Shown: piece by piece, positions 1 through 11,179 of the stretch
Position numbering within the stretch: position 1 is the stretch's first letter
Layout: the number at the start of each line of letters is the position of its first letter
Origin: Vermamoeba vermiformis
Taxonomy: Eukaryota > Tubulinea > Echinamoebida
NCBI GenBank assembly: GCA_045837725.1
Contig: JBEWZL010000258.1
Location: forward strand, 1-63,817
Length of the DNA stretch: 63,817 nucleotides
Reading direction: 5' to 3'
Position numbers and translations under genes: made by a program
The notes under the pieces: model-generated
Told to the model about the DNA's origin: nothing
The model's database searches: none
Seen by the model: the letters and a program-made list of their open reading frames with translations, nothing else

Positions 1-75
1 CCCTAACCCTAAAATGGCTGACTTGCCTCACACCCAACCGCAGCCCCACCAGCCCTAACCCTAAAGGGTATATAA
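1..75. repeat. Telomere-type repeats plus subtelomeric block, copy 1
   Basis: The first 12 bases are two CCCTAA units, the orientation expected for the C-rich strand at a left chromosome end. Bases 14-75 form a block of about 62 bp that recurs almost identically at 12000-12062. It contains CCCTAACCCTAAAGGG followed directly by TATATAAT, so it carries an interstitial telomere motif beside a TATA-like string. Both copies run without a stop into Nei-derived coding sequence. Only two terminal repeats are present, so a true chromosome end cannot be proven. Confidence 0.6.
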
Positions 76-1459
76 TAGGATGGGAATTGACAGAGTTTCA
101 AAAATTCAAACCCAAAGCTAGGTGCAACGACGCGGCAGAAAAATTATTGGATACGCTAGGCAAAGGGCGAATAACGATCCAAGACGTACGTAAATTGCTT
201 AAATTCCACGAAGCATTTTCTAATTTAATTAATTTTCGTTTAGATCCACGCGCAAGGAAAAGAGCTGGCGATTATTTTCATGTCTGGTGATGCAATTAAG
301 TTCTCGATGGGGCAAGGAGCTGGGTTTTATGTTGGCGATATGACGGACATTTCAAAACATCCTTTCAACAAGAGAACGAATATGATCTTCAAGTTCTCGA
401 ATGGCAAAGCTGTATTCGTCGTAGACTGCCATAATTTTCAGAATCAAGTGGTAATCTCGTGGAAGTCTCCGTCGGAATGGATTTTTGAACCAGTAAAAGG
501 ACCTCACCTGTTTGAAGATACCCAGAGATTGGAGCGACACATACTCAAAGTGATGCACCAAAACCCTGAGTATTTCGAGGTAATCGTCACTGTTGTTCTA
601 CTTACCAAATTGTAATCGCACATTCCAGACCGCATCTCTCCAAGCAGCTTTGATTAACCAAACTCTGTTTAATGGCATTGGCTCGTATTCCTCATCAGAA
701 ACGTCCTTCCTGTTTCGCCTGAAGACAAGTACGCCAATTTCAAATGCTTTGAGCGGCTAACTTATTGCTACCAGACGCTCGGCCATGGTTCCTTTTCAAA
801 GATATAGTGCGATTTGGCCTCTTGCCTGTCCTCATTGGCATGATTCAGAATTACTTTAAGGAGATGGAGCACTACGTTGACAAGTATATTGGAGAGGCCA
901 ACTGCACCGTTTTCAACGAACGAAGATGGCTAGAATTTAGGTCACTTTTTATTCGGATATATCGACAGCCGTCCGTACTACTATCGTCAAGCCACCGAGA
1001 ATCCACCGTCAAGGTCAATTTTCCCACCTTCAAGAATTTGGCTGCGAACATGAGCGTCGGAAAGCCAACAGGATCGTGCTACTTGCTTGAGTCTGAGTTT
1101 GACCCCAATCTGGCTCCCGAAGGCTGGGTCCTCGCTAAGAACAACCCCTTTCGACGCAGGGATATAGGAGTAGGGAGTTTTAACTGGTGGGGTGCTACTG
1201 AGATGTTGCAAGCTCTCGAATCTCCCGAAAAGAATGTGCGTTACCTAATGTTAAATTCGAACTAATATCTATGTAGATTGTTCAACTGCGTGACTCTACT
1301 CTATTGGCATATTCGACTCCCCCCAGTCCTACCAAAGCCAACGAAAAAAGCAGATCCGATGCCCCATCGCAACACGCAGCATCTCCCAGCAAAAAGAGGC
1401 TCAACCAACGGCAGAGAAGATCGCGAAAGATATTAAAGACGATTTTAATCGAGAAGTAA
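3..1459 (+). CDS. Nei/NEIL1-derived DNA glycosylase-like protein A, 5' partial, probably not catalytic
   Basis: Exons are about 3-185, 244-579, 629-728, 775-1235 and 1277-1459, with consistent phases; introns are 41-58 nt. The family (Fpg/Nei, NEIL1 branch) excises oxidised bases. Here AQGKEL matches the N-domain lysine motif, FMSGDA the MSG loop, and NQTLFNGIGSY the H2TH-domain signature. Where intact Nei starts MPELPE, this protein reads GWELTE inside a longer open frame that runs to the window edge. The catalytic N-terminal proline is therefore replaced by Trp and is not at an N-terminus. No zinc or zincless finger is obvious. The last exon is Ser/Lys/Arg-rich and looks like a nuclear tail. 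It is a structural paralogue of the gene at 11984-12945: the penultimate exon is 461 nt in both. It may be a DNA-binding pseudo-enzyme or a decaying gene. Confidence 0.75.
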
Positions 1460-1495
1460 ATCGTTTATTTAAAACTAAAATAAACTACTTTACAA

Positions 1496-1756
1496 TTAAT
1501 CGTCGCCTAAATAGCTACGATCATTTTCGTCGTCTTCTTCTTCTTCGGAAGGCACGTAGTCCAAATCGTTGAGGCTGTCTACACTCGCCAAGTCCTCCTG
1601 AGACTGAGACGAAGACTCGTCGGCGGCTACAGTGCTATCGGAGTCACCGTCGGACATCTCAGGTTCTTCGTAGGCACCTCCGACCTCGCGGTGAAGAAAC
1701 TGAAGGCGGCGAGGGATGTGAACGTAACAGTCCATTGGTGGCAGGTTTGAGTCCAT
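1496..1756 (-). CDS. Small acidic low-complexity protein
   Basis: An 86-residue frame starts at an ATG (complement of 1754-1756); a CAA run lies just upstream in the presumed leader. The N-terminal third (MDSNLPPMDCYVHIPRRLQF) is mixed in composition, and the rest is rich in Ser, Glu and Asp, ending in an acidic run. No known domain is visible. It is convergent with the Nei-like gene, with 36 bp between the stops. The tail resembles the acidic tail of protein X at 9019-9982. It could be a real small acidic chromatin-associated protein or the last exon of a longer gene. Confidence 0.5.
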   Translation of the reverse strand: MDSNLPPMDCYVHIPRRLQFLHREVGGAYEEPEMSDGDSDSTVAADESSSQSQEDLASVDSLNDLDYVPSEEEEDDENDRSYLGDD

Positions 1757-1759
1757 AGT

Positions 1760-2215
1760 CGGTGGTCGGTCGTTGTGTTGTTGTTGTTGTTGTTTCAAAT
1801 TTGTTTGAAAAAAAAAATTGCCTTCACGATTTTGAAAATGAACGAACGTGACGAAATGACGTTTTGATATTCACCTAGTGCAACTAACATTGCCGAAGGT
1901 AGAAATGAATCGTCAGTAGTGCTTATCGAGTCAAGAATCTTGCGGCTAATTTCAGTCTGGTCCAAGGTTCAGGTTTGTTTCAGCAATGAGGTGTGGTTTG
2001 AGGTCAGGTATAGAACAAATACTTTGATAGAGTAGCAGGCCTCCAAACGGACTGTGCCCAGCCAAACGCTCGCGCTAAAAACCACGGAAATAAAAGATCT
2101 GATCTTGTTTTTTTTTAATAAACGACTTTGTTTTTTTAAAATATTTTTTATTTAGTAAAATATACAAGGGGCGAGTAAGATTAAAAGGGACTGAGGTTTT
2201 GTTTCTCGTGGCGGA
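1760..2215. other. Non-coding stretch
   Basis: No exon-like reading frame is seen on either strand. It holds AT-rich sequence and one copy of a GAGGTGTGGTTTGAGGT motif near 1987 that recurs near 4630 and, in a variant form, near 6423. Confidence 0.5.
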
Positions 2216-2960
2216 TGCCAAATCTCGCATCTGCACCGGTCCATTAGTGGCCCTCGCGCATGGAGATTTGTGCAACGCCATACTAAACAAGCTGCTTTCA
2301 GCCGCTTAATCGGCCGCGCTACCAACAAAGAGCATAAATTTTTGGGCGGTAGCAAATCTCGCATCTGCACCGGTCCATTAGTGGCCCTCGTGCAATGCAC
2401 TATCGCATACCGTCACCAACAATTTGTGCTTAACACGGTCGTGGCGGACTGCAGTTTTGTTTCTCGTGGCGGATGCCAAATCTCGCATCTGCACCGGTCC
2501 ATTAGTGGCCCTCGCGCATGGAGATTTGTGCAACGCCATCCGAAAAAAAGGCTGCTTTCAGCCGCTTAATCGGCCGCGCTAACAAAACCGATAACAAGCA
2601 TAAATTTTTGGGCGGTAGCAAATCTCGCATCTGCACCGGTCCATTAGTGGCCCTCGTGCAATGCAACACCGCATACCGTCACCAACAATTTGTGCTTACC
2701 ACGGCCACAGTACCTAGGTAGGTACGCAATTAATTGCTGGAGGCAGATGCAAAATCCGCATCTGCACCGGTCCGTTAGTGGCCCTCGTGCAGGCGGATTA
2801 CGCAATCAGCCGCGCAATATAGTTGGTGCTGGCCGTGCTGGTAATTGTGCTTGGTGCTGGTGCTTGGTGCTGGTGCTGGTGCTGGTGCTGGTGCTGGTGC
2901 TGGTGCTGGTGCTGGTGCTGCACCAGTTGTGGTTGTGGTGTGTGGTTAGCTGAGAGATAA
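2216..2960. repeat. Hairpin-bearing tandem repeat, family A, plus GGTGCT microsatellite
   Basis: Five monomers of about 130 bp share the core CATCTGCACCGGTCC followed by ATTAGTGGCCCTCG, near 2227, 2359, 2485, 2627 and 2757. They alternate in two forms, giving a higher-order unit near 260 bp. The core can fold into an imperfect stem (GGTCCA against TGGCCC) with a short loop. The array ends in a pure GGTGCT hexanucleotide run at about 2854-2921. The open frames that cross this stretch are repeat translations without exon signals. Confidence 0.8.
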
Positions 2961-3490
2961 TGGTTGCGGCCGAATTTTTAGCAACCTGAACTCAGTCCAC
3001 GACGAGCGAAGTAGCGAATGGCCAATTGCCAACCGTGAGGAGCATCGCGGAATGAAAAGGGAGGGAAGCAGAGGCAAGTAAGCATTAATTAATGTTAAAA
3101 AAAAAATTTAAATCCGGATTCGAAAAAAAATTAACGTTACAAGAATTACGCAGGGCTTATTGATCCCCGTATATATTTCTGCTTACACACAAATAGACAT
3201 TGTGCAGTCAATACGGTAAGGAACACTTGGGACATTAGATGCAAAGCGGATCAAGGAACAACACTGCCTCGATGAGTCTTAGTGAGGTTATTGTCAAAGT
3301 CAGCAAGACGAGCTTCGGCATGAATGAGTTTGTGTGATAATACGACGAAATCAATATGCGATTTTTGGCAAAAAGGAAGTTGCACTTGGCAACTAGCCGT
3401 TACAAAAAATAAAAAAATTGCGCGCAATTAATCTTCTCTGCGGTTTTATGTAATCTTGTTTATTTATTATTACCAAAACAAATAAAATTC
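2961..3490. other. Non-coding stretch
   Basis: AT-rich sequence with no supported exon. It is downstream of the SET-domain gene and probably contains its 3' untranslated region and AATAAA signal near 3480 (minus strand). Confidence 0.4.
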
Positions 3491-3497
3491 ATACAGC

Positions 3498-4395
3498 CTA
3501 TTTTGTTTTAGGCTTACTTTTTGTTTGTTCGGTTACTTTGAGCAGCGCCTCAGTCTTGGTTTTCCTGACTTTGGTATCGTTAGCTTGGCGCGTTGATTTT
3601 CTTGTACATTTGGGTTGGTTTCGGGGTCTGCCAAGCCGCTTTACTTCAGATCGGTGTGTTTTTTTGATTTTTAGCCGGCGAAAATAACCTGAACCTAAAG
3701 ATCAGGTTAGATTCGGATCAGTAAAAAAAATCCATTAACTCAACTTACCATATCTAATGAAGAATTCTTCTCCTCGGCTAATTTTGCGGCTTGCAATCAA
3801 TTTGATTGCTTTTGTGCCGTTCTCCTCGACAACTTTTCCAGTCCTTACGTTATGCTTCTCACCTACTGGGGGGCAATTAACGAATCGACCAAGTCCTTGA
3901 AGACCTTGCCAACCAGTTCGTCCATCAATTGCCTCGTGGTAGCCTAAGTGCATCACGTATGAGGGATCCTTAAGAGTTGGAACGGAGTCGCGAGGAATTA
4001 CGTCGCCCATATAAAGGGTAACTACCTCGTCCTTCTCATAGTCACGTGCTGCAAAGAGACCTTCACGAGATAAACCAAATTTAATAACTGAACGTAAAAA
4101 TTGACAAAAAATCTGAAAAATTGGACGTACCTTTTCCTGAGATGGGCGACCGAGATACAATAGGTGATATTAAGTTTTGATTCTCATTGATCTTCTTGGG
4201 CGGAAACTTTTCGGCAACCGGATCTGGTACTGCAGTTCGTAGACTTCGAGCACATGAGCTGCAAAACACATTTTTTTTACGTGAGGGAGGCACTGTCTCT
4301 ATGGTTATAAAAACCCGCCATTCAGGTTTGATCTGCCGCCACTCGGATGAGGAGGTAGTTCCGCACTTCTGACAAAAACCTCGGTATTTTGCCAT
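3498..4395 (-). CDS. GATA-like zinc finger / SET domain / AT-hook protein
   Basis: Three exons (4395-4131, 4087-3749, 3694-3498) give 266 residues with phases that agree. Near the start, CQKCGTTSSSEWRQ and, after a spacer, CSSCARSLR form a CxxC...CxxC finger like a GATA finger, which binds DNA or other proteins. The middle exon is a compact SET domain, the lysine methyltransferase fold: GLFAARDYEKDEVV, then GLGRFVNCP where the family has the N-H-S pseudoknot motif, then GEEFFIRYG. The third exon is basic and contains KRLGRPRNQPK, an AT-hook. The SET pseudoknot reads FVNCP rather than the usual NHS/C, so activity is uncertain. The likely role is chromatin methylation or DNA-guided reading. It lies among histone-fold genes, which supports a chromatin theme. 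Confidence 0.8.
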
Positions 4396-4740
4396 TTTAA
4401 CGATTGACCCAGTTGCGTATTTGTGTATAAATAGTATTTCAAAAATGTTAGGCGATAAACGGTTCGTTTTTAGCCAAAAAAAAATGGATGACTGAAAATG
4501 TTAGATCGGACCCGAAGTTCGAACTGAAACCAAGTCTAAGTATCAATAATTGCTTAAGTAATACCGTGTTGGGCCCGTTTGATATAGACAAGAAGGTAAA
4601 TAAGAGTTGAAGGTTGACGCATACCTGCGAGGTGTGGTTTGAGGTTAGATATGAAGGGAGGTGTGGTTAGAAGGTAAAAAGTTTATTAACTAAAAATACA
4701 CTAACTATGGTCTAAAACTAAAAAAGGAACAATAAACTAA

Positions 4741-5934
4741 TTAATTTGGCTTGTGCTTCTTTTTTGGAGGTGACTCATCATCCTCGATGATAATGCGCGA
4801 TGAAAGAGTGAACCGTACTTCTCCGTCCGGTTCAGCCTCAACAATTTCCTCGTCATCATCGAAGACAATGTCCGAGCAAAGACTGAAGGTACTTTGCTCT
4901 CCAACAGTGTCAGTCTGAGCGATTTCAGTCACGTTTTTTGACGCTGAAGGCTGGTCGGGTCCGGCATTAGAGGCAGGAGGAGTTTGTGGCTGCTGAACAT
5001 CACCAAAGACATCTGACTTTTGAACGATGCGCTCTTTGTTGACTTTGGGATGATTGTGATACTTCTCTACGACGAGCTTCTGAACCTTGCCGTTTCTATC
5101 AACGCGTACCACTGCTGGAAGCTTTGGCAAAGGCACCTGTCCCTTCGTTGGGTATTGGCTCTTTGTAGGTGTTGGACGAGGGGGTGCACCATGTTTTGCG
5201 GGTGGGGCTCTCTTTGGGCAACCGTCGGCATTGGTTTGCATCAGGGTGAGCCAACGGATCTTGGGTGGTGATTGATCCCGCCACGGCCCACCAGTTGGAG
5301 GTCCGCTGCATTTCGAAGAAGTTCCACCGCGAGGCTGATTTTGGGGTCTCAACGGCCGATAATACCCCTGAGGTACCGCACATGGCTGAGGTCCATTCTT
5401 AGCAGTGGGGGTAACTTGCTTTCACCAAGTGCCTCGTTTTGAAGAGGTGCCGCGAACAATGGGCTTCGGGTGATGTTGCGGAGCCCGGAAGACATCATCT
5501 GCTGGCTCGTCTTCCATGCTGTAACTGGAGCCGCTATAAGAGGTACGTGGCGAGGTACGTGGAGAGGTACCTGGCGAGGTATCGGGGCTTGACGAAGAGC
5601 TAATGGTAATGGGCTTCGGCCAATTTTGCGACGCTTGCGGAGCACTCAAGCCATCCCCTGTTGGCTCGTCTGGCATGCTGCGATGAGAGGTGCTGTTTGA
5701 GGTACCTGGTGAGGTATCTCCGCTCGGTAAAGTTTTTTGTGCATCGCTCCATCTCGGACTGAACGCAAAATTAGCCATTAGTAATTAAATTATCGAAATA
5801 CATAAAAAATGTCAATAATATGCGTACGTATAATAAATAAAAAATTTTTAGTGTCTTTTTAGATTAAATTTAAAAATTCCTTACCTAGGAATAACTTCTG
5901 TAGGAGGTATTAATACGTTATTACCGAACTTCAT
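4741..5934 (-). CDS. Disordered Ser/Pro/Thr-rich protein with acidic and basic tail
   Basis: Exon 1 (5934-5885, MKFGNNVLIPPTEVIP) is joined by a 126-nt intron to a long exon ending at 4741, about 355 codons. The sequence is low complexity: repeated SPGTS/SPRTS units, then an RGTSSK repeat, then an acidic patch and a PPKKKHKPN nuclear-type tail. One in-frame TGA lies at 5422-5424 within otherwise continuous frame. A 60-nt intron with a non-consensus GTTCGC donor and a CTAAG acceptor would remove it. Otherwise the gene may be broken or read through. No domain is recognised. Its C-terminal layout resembles the middle of the H3-like protein next to it. Confidence 0.55.
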
Positions 5935-6458
5935 CCATTTACCGAAAAAAAATATTATGTTATCCTTTTCATTTGTGTTTTTTTGCATCGTGTTTTCGGA
6001 TCTGACTATAACTGCTGGCTTTGGGCTTGAATGATTGAAATTCTTTCAGTGCGTGATAAAGTGTTAATATTTAGCGTTGAATTGTCGTTAAAGGACGAAA
6101 CCTAAAGATATAGCTCAATTCTGAAGATTTTGACAGCTAATCACCATCGGGATTACCAAAAATTGAAACGTTTGCGCATTAGATGGGACATATTACCTGG
6201 TTTTCGATGTAAAGATAAAGAGGGGTGATTAATAATTTTTTAATTTTTTTTTTGACAGATCCAAGTGTATTTTGAAAATAATAGTCTTAAAATGCACAGG
6301 TAATATCAAACGGGCATTGGCGGGATAATTAAATAATTTTTTAGAGTCAGAATCAAACGGCAAATAGTACGGCTGATTTCTCCAGGTGTAGCTTCAGGTG
6401 TAGGTTCAGGCTGAGCAGAGTAATGAGGCGTGGTTTGATGTGAGGTGTGGAATTGAAT
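5935..6458. other. Non-coding stretch
   Basis: AT-rich sequence between two minus-strand genes. It contains the promoter side of the 4741-5934 gene and a variant of the GAGGTGTGG motif at 6423-6450, immediately downstream of the H3-like gene stop. Nothing else is supported. Confidence 0.4.
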
Positions 6459-8952
6459 TTATTTTGGCCGTGGGGGATTGATCTCAGCAATCATTTTACA
6501 AACAAGATGGATATCTTCGGGACGGACACTATCGCGGCCTGCGTGTTCCGAGGTTGACTGGGCAAGGCGCATTAAGTCTGTGATCCAATTTTCAGCCGCA
6601 ATCTGCAACGTAAAGACAGCATCACCATGCCACTCAACTTCTTCAGGACCTCCCTCTGGCAAAGACTCAAGTACTCTACTTGTTGCCGACATCACCATGC
6701 GCATGAAATTCGGTGGTGGGATTGCACGTTCTTTTCCACGCGAAGTTGTCTCCATGAATTTCTTAATACCTGAGAGTTTTTAGCCAAAATACGTAGTACA
6801 AGATAAAGCTTACGTTCAGGTACTTCTTCTTCTTCTTCAGGTATTTTGTCAACCCTTCGTTTCTTTTTTGGCGGAGATGATTCTGGCTCGTTACTATCTA
6901 TTAACCGACGCTTTTGAGGGGTGTTCTTCTCTTGTTTCACGATGCTAGGATTGCTGTCGGTATCCACTATAACGTGCTTATTATCCGAGCTGTGACTGCT
7001 ATCATTTTCAGGGCTGTCACTGCTGTCTGTATCCACAACGATAAGCACATTATCGTTCGGATTATGGCTGCTTGTCGTATCAATAACAAGCGGCACATTG
7101 CTGTGCAGACTACCGCTATCGTCATCTGGACTTCGACTGCTGCCAGTGTCTACAATTAGCGGCACATCATTGTCCAACATGATTGCATGTTGCTCGGAGA
7201 TGGTAATGCGCCCAGGTTCTTCTTTCAAATCAGCGTCGTCATCTTCCTTGCTCAGCGCCTCATCTGGTCCGTAGATTTCTTCAATGGCACTGTTTTCGCA
7301 TTCTTCACCTTCTGCCGAGAATCGAGGTGATACGCCCAAGTCTGTCTGGATGTTGTCGATTTCCTTCACAGTTGCTATCCTCGAATCGGTTTCATCGCTC
7401 GAGTAAGGTATTGTGCCATTGTCGTCTAACGGCACTTCATCGGCCTGGGGCTCATTGAACTGATCTGGCTTGGGCTCGGGGACTCGTTTAGGCCTTTGGT
7501 AGGGCGGGATATAAGAGCTAGTTTCACTTTGTGCACCGACGTTAGCTCCCGTGTTCGAGGTAACCTCCGCTGACTGAGCAGAGTGTTGAGTTTGAGCCAG
7601 TTTCGCTTCAGGAGGAGTGGGTTCTGCCAGTATCCTATGAAGCATCTCCTGAGTAGACCCTTCCTAGATCAAATATAAATTAATACATTTCTCGAGTTTA
7701 ACACCAATACTTACGTCATTTTGCGTTTCATTTGGTGCTGCATTTTCGTTAGGGGAAGGACTTGCATTTGATTCGTAAGGTAAAGTCTCTGCAAGCGCAA
7801 CATTATCCTGATCGATTTGCGGCTGCGGGCTCGAGTTTGGGGGCAGCATGGCGATTCCAGGAGACGAGGAGGGACGAGGCGATGAGACCGAGCTTTCCAC
7901 CTTGCTGAATGATGGTGCCAGTAAATCAGCCGCCAGAAGCTGCGTTGCATCATCATCATCGTCATCTTCTAAATGGATAGAAGCAAGGTTGAATTGCGTA
8001 CTGCTCTGCGATAGCTGTCCAGAAGTATTAACGAAGTCAGCAGATTGTAGAATAATGGTGCTGTTGGCGCCTGGAGATAAGTCGAGACTTTCAAATACAG
8101 GGCCTTTCCACGCAGGCACTGCATTTTTTGCATTAGAAACTACAGGTGGCTTCCAAGAGGAGCTTGTTGGAGAAGGATGAGGCATCTCGGGACTAGCACT
8201 TTGCGAAGCTCGAGCTACGGCCACAGGTTGAGCTATAGCTCTAGGTTTAGCTACAGCCTCAGGTTGAGGTTTAGCCTTAGGCTGAGGTACGACGGTAGGT
8301 TGAGGTACAGCTTTAGGTTTGGGTACGTTGGTGCGGCTCTTTTTCTTTGAAACCTTTGGCGGCTGCGTAGAAGGCGGTGCACTTTGTCGTTTATTGCTAG
8401 GCTGCTGCGTGCTGAGTGAAGTGACTAGATTCGTGCTCTTTGGTGAACTCCGCTCTTGTGGCGCAGGGTTGACCAATACTGGGCTAGTAGTATTCGTTAT
8501 ACTGGGTACGTTTTGGGTGAGAAGTAGACCAGACGGCTGAATCAAGCCTTGACGCGATGAAGTCTGCTCTGCGGCTGATTTGGACTCGACTGGAAGATTC
8601 AGATCTTGTTGGTTAAGAGGATGAGCAGGTTGTTGACCCCTACAATGGTTTGCCACGATACTATCTAAAACTGCATCCCAGATCTGATGTTGTTTACGTT
8701 GAATCAATGTTACCAGGCTAAAAATATTAAAAAATTAGCCGTGGCCAAAATAATATGAAAAAATCCATTATTAATGCCAAGCAGTAATTTCCATTATAAT
8801 TTACATATTAATTAAATTAAAAGTTGAATTCCTTACTCGGGAGCAGATTGGGCTGACGATGGCTGAACACGGCTATTACTTCTTCTTTTATTTTTTTTTG
8901 TTTTATTTTTTTCATTGTTATTTTTATTAGTATTGTTCTTGTTATTATTCAT
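6459..8952 (-). CDS. Long protein ending in an H3-like histone fold (copy A)
   Basis: Four exons (8952-8837, 8717-7715, 7663-6814, 6769-6459) give 759 residues with phases 2, 0 and 1 agreeing at every junction. The first 38 residues are Asn/Lys-rich. Residues 40-650 are disordered and Ser/Pro/Gln- or Asp-rich, with repeated VIVDTDSS-type units and a PPKKKRR basic patch. The last ~100 residues match an H3 histone fold: WHGDAVFTLQIAAENWITDL aligns with helix 2 of H3, and SVRPEDIHLVCKMI with loop 2 and helix 3. Compared with H3 the tail is about 650 residues instead of about 40, and conserved tail lysines are absent. It could be a highly diverged CenH3-like or subtelomere-specific variant. It starts 66 bp from the divergent X gene. 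Confidence 0.75.
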
Positions 8953-9018
8953 GTTGGTCGGATTTGAATGTCTAACTTTGTGTTGTTGCGGCTAATTTTT
9001 AAAACAAAATCCGCCAAA
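8953..9018. promoter_or_regulatory. Probable bidirectional promoter, H3-like A / X-A
   Basis: Only 66 bp separate the two ATGs, so both transcripts must start from or across this interval. The same head-to-head arrangement with 62 bp recurs at 13911-13972. Inferred from gene layout; no core element was identified with confidence. Confidence 0.5.
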
Positions 9019-9982
9019 ATGGATTACGAGTAAGCACTTCATTTAAATAAATTATAATTTATTCCTATTATTAACAATTTAATTAGGTACTACAAAAAGC
9101 ACCGTATTGTCGTCGATAAGCGAAAAAGATTAATGTGGTTAAATACTGATGGAATTAGTAAGATAACATCTATTGGCATTACCAAAATTAAAGAATTGGC
9201 AAAAGATATATATCCTGCACAAAGTAAGTAGAAAAAATTTAATTAAAATTAAAGATGAAATTAATTTATTTTTTTTTAGACTGTTCCGAGTTCATAAACC
9301 AATTATCGATACCAGGAATACATGGGCAGCAATTAAAGGGATATTGGTTTGAACTTGGCACAGTGAATGAGATTTTGAGAACTGTCACTCCTAAAACAAA
9401 GGATCTTAGTTCTCAATGCGACAACATTCAGTAAGTCATCAATATGCTGTTAATACAACCGAACTAAACATGGCTGTTAGGAAGGTTCTGGAAACTTACC
9501 AGCTCAATCAGCTATTTCGGGTTCTTCGTCAAAACGGCAAGCCGCAGATCTACGCAAGAACCCCAGATGGTGCAGAACCTCCAACAAACGTGCCATCGAA
9601 CGTCAAGCCAAAATCTGAGGTTAAGGCTAAACAGAAAGAAAAGAAAGGAATTGGCCTTCCCGGTGGTGACTTTTTGACGAGTGGCGAAAAAGAGGACAAA
9701 CTACACGCACTGCGTTACTTCAACTATGGGCTTCATACTGATGCCAGCAAGATGGTAATAAAAAAAGGAATGCTAGATGCGGACTCACCTTTCACTGAAA
9801 TGGATCTTGATATCGATTTGAGGGAGTCCTGCAACGAGTCCAAGTCTGCCAGCGAAGAAGATGAATCCCAGTCCAGTGCTTCGTCAGACTCTTCCCCTGA
9901 TGTTGAATCCTCTTCCTCTGACTCCGAGAGTTCATCGCACCCTTCTTTGGCCGATTTTCAAACTCCGAAGAAAGGCTGGTAA
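9019..9982 (+). CDS. Protein X, copy A (unrecognised family)
   Basis: Four exons (9019-9029, 9087-9223, 9280-9430, 9481-9982) give 266 residues. I do not recognise the family. The N-terminal ~120 residues are compact (MDYEYYKKHRIVVDKRKRLM, then ITSIGITKIKELAKDIY, then GYWFELGTVNEILR). The rest is Lys-rich and then an acidic Ser/Asp/Glu tail ending in QTPKKGW. The gene at 12952-13910 is a paralogue: exon 2 is 137 nt in both and the first three intron phases (2, 1, 2) are the same. Both copies stand head to head with an H3-like gene. The acidic tail would suit a histone-binding or chaperone role for the H3-like partner, but this is inference from context only. Confidence 0.75.
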
Positions 9983-10479
9983 TTTCGTATCTTGCAATTT
10001 TGTAACCTGTAACTGTTAATCTTTGTAATAAATTATTTTCTTCGTTAGTCAAAAATACGTGCAGGTTTGGTTTTCTGAAACTCGACCGTTCCCCCTCCGC
10101 GGCCGATTTTTTATTCAGCCTAATGCTCGCAGCGCAGCCTATGCTGTACAGACTGAGCCATCGAGAGGTTTACCAGTGTCGATTTCCCATTCAGTTTCAA
10201 TTTCCCATTCAGTTTCAAGCGCGTTAGTTAACTAATGCTGCACCAGGCAGGTGAGGTTCTTCATCCAGACCTAATGCAGGAGGTTAAGGTAATATCGGAG
10301 GTGCTAGTTTGTTCCTGGTCCTGAACCAAGTTGCTAGATCATGTATAACTCCACCTTATTGATCATTATAGCTATCTTTGATAGTGCAGTTTTAAACAAA
10401 TGTCAGTTTGACAAATGACAGCTGTCAAAGATTTCGTTTTGTTTTTTTGCGATGAAATAAATTAATTATCACCGCAACA
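9983..10479. other. Non-coding stretch
   Basis: Contains an AATAAA for the X-A gene at about 10028, a duplicated AATTTCCCATTCAGTTTCAA string near 10200, and several AGGT-rich short repeats. No exon is supported before the ATG at 10480. Confidence 0.4.
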
Positions 10480-11154
10480 ATGATGAATACACGCGCGCAC
10501 CTTCGCAAAATTAACGAGCGAATTGAAGAGCTCGAATATGAGTTGGAAATTGCGTATCTGAAAATGCGCTGCAGCATCGGTTCGTATATTGCAAGTAAGT
10601 ATAATTTTTAGTTTGCAATTTCTATTACTTGTAGTTTAATTATTATTTATAATATTATTCGGGATTGATTGCAGTAAAAATTAACAACGTTTTTTTTTAC
10701 AAAATAATTTTTTGTAATTAAAATATAATATTTAAGGCGCCACAAGACGGCACGAATTCATACCAGCTTCCCACGACATTGGTCAAGAGTTGGCAAGAGC
10801 GAGAGAGCAGTTCCCTGACTGCAACTTGTAAGTAATGTACTTTTAAATAATTTTTCAATTTTTTAACTAACTCGAGCAGCAACTTGAATCATCCCGATGC
10901 GATCTACGCTCGCACGCTCTATTGCAGGGCTTCTCGTATGGAGCAGTACACCAGCATTCTATTGCTGGGCGAGAAGCTCAAACGAGATGCCATCATTCGG
11001 GACTACATCGAAGGTAAGTACTTAGTTTATTTTATCTTATTTTGTGAAAATTTTACTAATTGATTTGTTTTTAGCTCTCACCGGCCAGCTTGATGAATCC
11101 GTAGGACCTTTTGTTGACCTCGATGCGGAATTAGCCGCACGAGGCTTGAATTAA
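10480..11154 (+). CDS. Small four-exon protein of unknown function
   Basis: Exons 10480-10594, 10737-10827, 10880-11013 and 11075-11154 join in consistent phases (1, 2, 1) to 139 residues; each intron has GTAAGT and a clean AG. Each exon is too short to be noticed alone. The start is MMNTRAHLRKINERIEELEY, followed by more heptad-like sequence, so a short coiled coil is likely. The middle is HPDAIYARTLYCRASRMEQY and the end FVDLDAELAARGLN. No known domain is recognised. A diverged copy of its last ~40 bases and trailing sequence lies at about 11318-11385, so the 3' end has been duplicated together with the GC-rich palindromes. Confidence 0.7.
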
Positions 11155-11179
11155 TCAATAATTCGGTACTTGTAATTGG

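Noticed and set aside
2270-2953. Coding sequence in the family A repeat
   Set aside because: Frames are repeat translations with no start context, splice sites or domain.
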